This document shows, piece by piece, positions 32,079-33,323 of a stretch of 33,323 nucleotides of DNA. Both the position numbers and the translations under genes were made by a program. This DNA is from Chloroflexota bacterium. Lineage in GTDB: Bacteria; Chloroflexota; Anaerolineae; UBA1429. Below the pieces are notes generated by a model that had not been told where the DNA came from, searched no databases, and worked only from the letters and a program-made list of their open reading frames with translations. Positions within the stretch are counted from its first letter, which is position 1. Every line of letters starts with the position of its first letter. Location of the stretch: assembly GCA_019873625.1 (NCBI GenBank), contig JAIOAW010000004.1, positions 1 through 33,323 on the forward strand, written 5' to 3'.

Positions 32079-33071
32079 ATGGAAAGGCGGCAGTTTGGCG
32101 ATAGCGGGCTAACCTGTTCGGCCTTGGGCTTTGGCACGTGGGCCTTGGGCACCACCCAATATGGCGAGATTGACGTGCAAGAGGCGACGCGTGCCATCCA
32201 CCTTGCCATAGATCACGGCATAGACCTCATTGATACGGCCGAAGCCTACGGCCCGCTTTACTGCGAAGAGATCCTCGGCAAGGCCCTGGGAGGCCGCCGC
32301 AAGGAGGTGGTGCTCGTCACCAAGGTGGGCTTTCTCATTGACGACGCGGCGCGCAAGATCGTAGGGCGCAGTTCAGAACCGGCCCACATCATCGCCCGCA
32401 CAGAGGGCTGCCTCAAGCGGCTCCAGACGGATTACATTGACCTCCTCCTCATCCACTGGCCCGACCACAAGACGCCCTTTGCCGAGGTTATCGGCGCGCT
32501 GGAGGCGCTCAAGGCCCAGGGGAAGATTCGCTATTATGGCGTCTCGAACTATAGCGTGGCGATGATGGAAGAGTGCGAGCGCTACGGGCACCTCACGGCG
32601 AACCAGATTGGCTACCATATGCTCGACCGGCGCGTAGAACGCGAAATCCTCCCCTGGCTCGCCGCGCACCGCATCGGGTTTATGGCCTATGGGACTCTGG
32701 CCTTCGGCCTCCTCACGGGGGCCTTTACGCCGGAGACGACCTTCGTCGAGTGGGATTGGCGCTCGGGCGGCAAAGCCTTTGGCCTGCCGCTCTTTGAGCG
32801 CGAATGGTTCCTCAAAGAATTGCACCTGGTGGAGCGCCTCAAGGCCTTTGCCGCCGATTACGGCAAGACCGTGGCCCAGTTGGCCATCGCCTGGGTGTTG
32901 AGCCACCCAGAGGTTACCGTGGCCTTGGTGGGGGTGCGCAACCCCCGCGAATTGGAGGAGAATATCGCCGCCGTAGACTGGCGCTTGACGCCGGCCGATT
33001 TCGCCGCGATAGACGCCCTGTTTGAGGCCGAGGGTGTGCCCACCTATCGAGACGCGGAGCAGGCCCTGTAG
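32079..33071 (+). CDS. Aldo/keto reductase
   Basis: This 330-aa enzyme is a NADP(H)-dependent TIM-barrel oxidoreductase. The catalytic tetrad is intact: D52, Y57, K82 and H126 (in IDTAEAYG, LVTKVG and LLIHWPD). The late nicotinamide-phosphate-binding segment VALVGVRNPRELEENI is present. The substrate class is broad: sugars, aldehydes and ketones. GGGAGGGG a few bases upstream supports ATG 32079. It stands alone, ended by a hairpin terminator. Confidence 0.94.
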   Translation: MERRQFGDSGLTCSALGFGTWALGTTQYGEIDVQEATRAIHLAIDHGIDLIDTAEAYGPLYCEEILGKALGGRRKEVVLVTKVGFLIDDAARKIVGRSSEPAHIIARTEGCLKRLQTDYIDLLLIHWPDHKTPFAEVIGALEALKAQGKIRYYGVSNYSVAMMEECERYGHLTANQIGYHMLDRRVEREILPWLAAHRIGFMAYGTLAFGLLTGAFTPETTFVEWDWRSGGKAFGLPLFEREWFLKELHLVERLKAFAADYGKTVAQLAIAWVLSHPEVTVALVGVRNPRELEENIAAVDWRLTPADFAAIDALFEAEGVPTYRDAEQAL

Positions 33072-33092
33072 AGGCCGGATCATCCATGCGAG

Positions 33093-33126
33093 GGGCTGGG
33101 CGGCAACTTGGCCGCCCAGCCCATAT
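33093..33126. terminator. Terminator between the aldo/keto reductase and the convergent gene
   Basis: GGGCTGGGCGGC (33093-33104) pairs perfectly with GCCGCCCAGCCC (33111-33122) around AACTTG, followed on the plus strand by ATATTCTTCT. The two genes converge here, so it may serve both. Confidence 0.75.
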
Positions 33127-33130
33127 TCTT

Positions 33131-33323
33131 CTAGGAGGGATCGAGCAGGCCCTCTTCGCCCTCGGCGGCGGGCGTGAGGAGGATGGAAGAGTTCAAGAGG
33201 TCCACGCTCTTGAGGCGCAAGGGCAGGTGCTCTTCTTTCCCCATAAATTGCCCCAGCCAGACCCCGTCGCGGTCAAAACGGACCCAGGCCACCTCGCGCA
33301 TCACCTCGCGCATTTCGCCATGC
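33131..33323 (-). CDS. Hypothetical protein, C-terminal part only (runs off the right edge)
   Basis: The minus-strand frame is open from the window edge to a TAG at 33131, at least 63 residues. I do not recognise it. The visible part is mixed charged and hydrophobic (VAWVRFDRDGVWLGQFMGKE, then a Leu/Ser-rich strand) and ends with an acidic tail. The in-frame ATG at 33313 may be internal, since no stop precedes it. Convergence with the reductase and a shared terminator support a real gene. Confidence 0.55.
   Translation of the reverse strand, partial: HGEMREVMREVAWVRFDRDGVWLGQFMGKEEHLPLRLKSVDLLNSSILLTPAAEGEEGLLDPS

Overview
The window is GC-rich bacterial DNA, most likely from a member of the Chloroflexota (Anaerolineae-like or a relative). 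This is an inference. It rests on lipoproteins and membrane proteins with long Pro/Thr/Ala linkers, a RibXY-type flavin transporter under an FMN riboswitch, a GldA/GldF/GldG plus DUF4340 transporter set, many GTG starts, and abundant palindromic intergenic repeats. No rRNA or other decisive marker is present.

Left part (1-8350). A type I-E-like CRISPR array of ten identical repeats (6-582) enters from the left edge. It is followed by an ADP-ribosylglycohydrolase and a small unknown protein on the plus strand. Facing them on the minus strand is a cofactor block. An FMN riboswitch with its own promoter leads into a three-gene ABC importer (permease, lipoprotein, ATPase), best read as a riboflavin transporter. 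After 74 bp come nadC-nadA-nadB, the de novo NAD pathway from aspartate, closed by an intrinsic terminator.

Middle part (8350-18112). Palindromic repeats flank a HI0933-type flavoprotein and a small nitroreductase. A 560-bp gene-free stretch then holds three 112-bp tandem repeats, each with three hairpins. Next come two GT4-type glycosyltransferases, followed by a four-gene ABC cluster (GldA-like ATPase, GldF-like permease, GldG-like auxiliary protein, DUF4340 protein) with its own promoter.

Right-centre (18113-27500). A roughly 9-kb carbohydrate cassette runs on the plus strand: a TIM-barrel sugar isomerase/epimerase, an RbsB-like lipoprotein, a double-NBD ATPase, two RbsC-like permeases, a mutarotase-like protein and two paralogous metallo-beta-lactamase-fold hydrolases, ending in a strong terminator. 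The substrate is unknown, and the pairing of these parts is the best candidate for an undescribed pathway. Its leader regions contain four direct GGCWGGCCC elements, a 13-codon upstream reading frame and a 16-bp intra-operon hairpin.

Right end (27500-33323). An MNT/HEPN toxin-antitoxin pair has a nonsense codon in the HEPN toxin. It is followed by a minus-strand tRNA-Arg(UCG), an MFS exporter on the minus strand, then on the plus strand a membrane protein, a PfkB-family kinase, an SH3-domain membrane protein and an aldo/keto reductase. The 3' end of an unrecognised minus-strand gene lies at the right edge.
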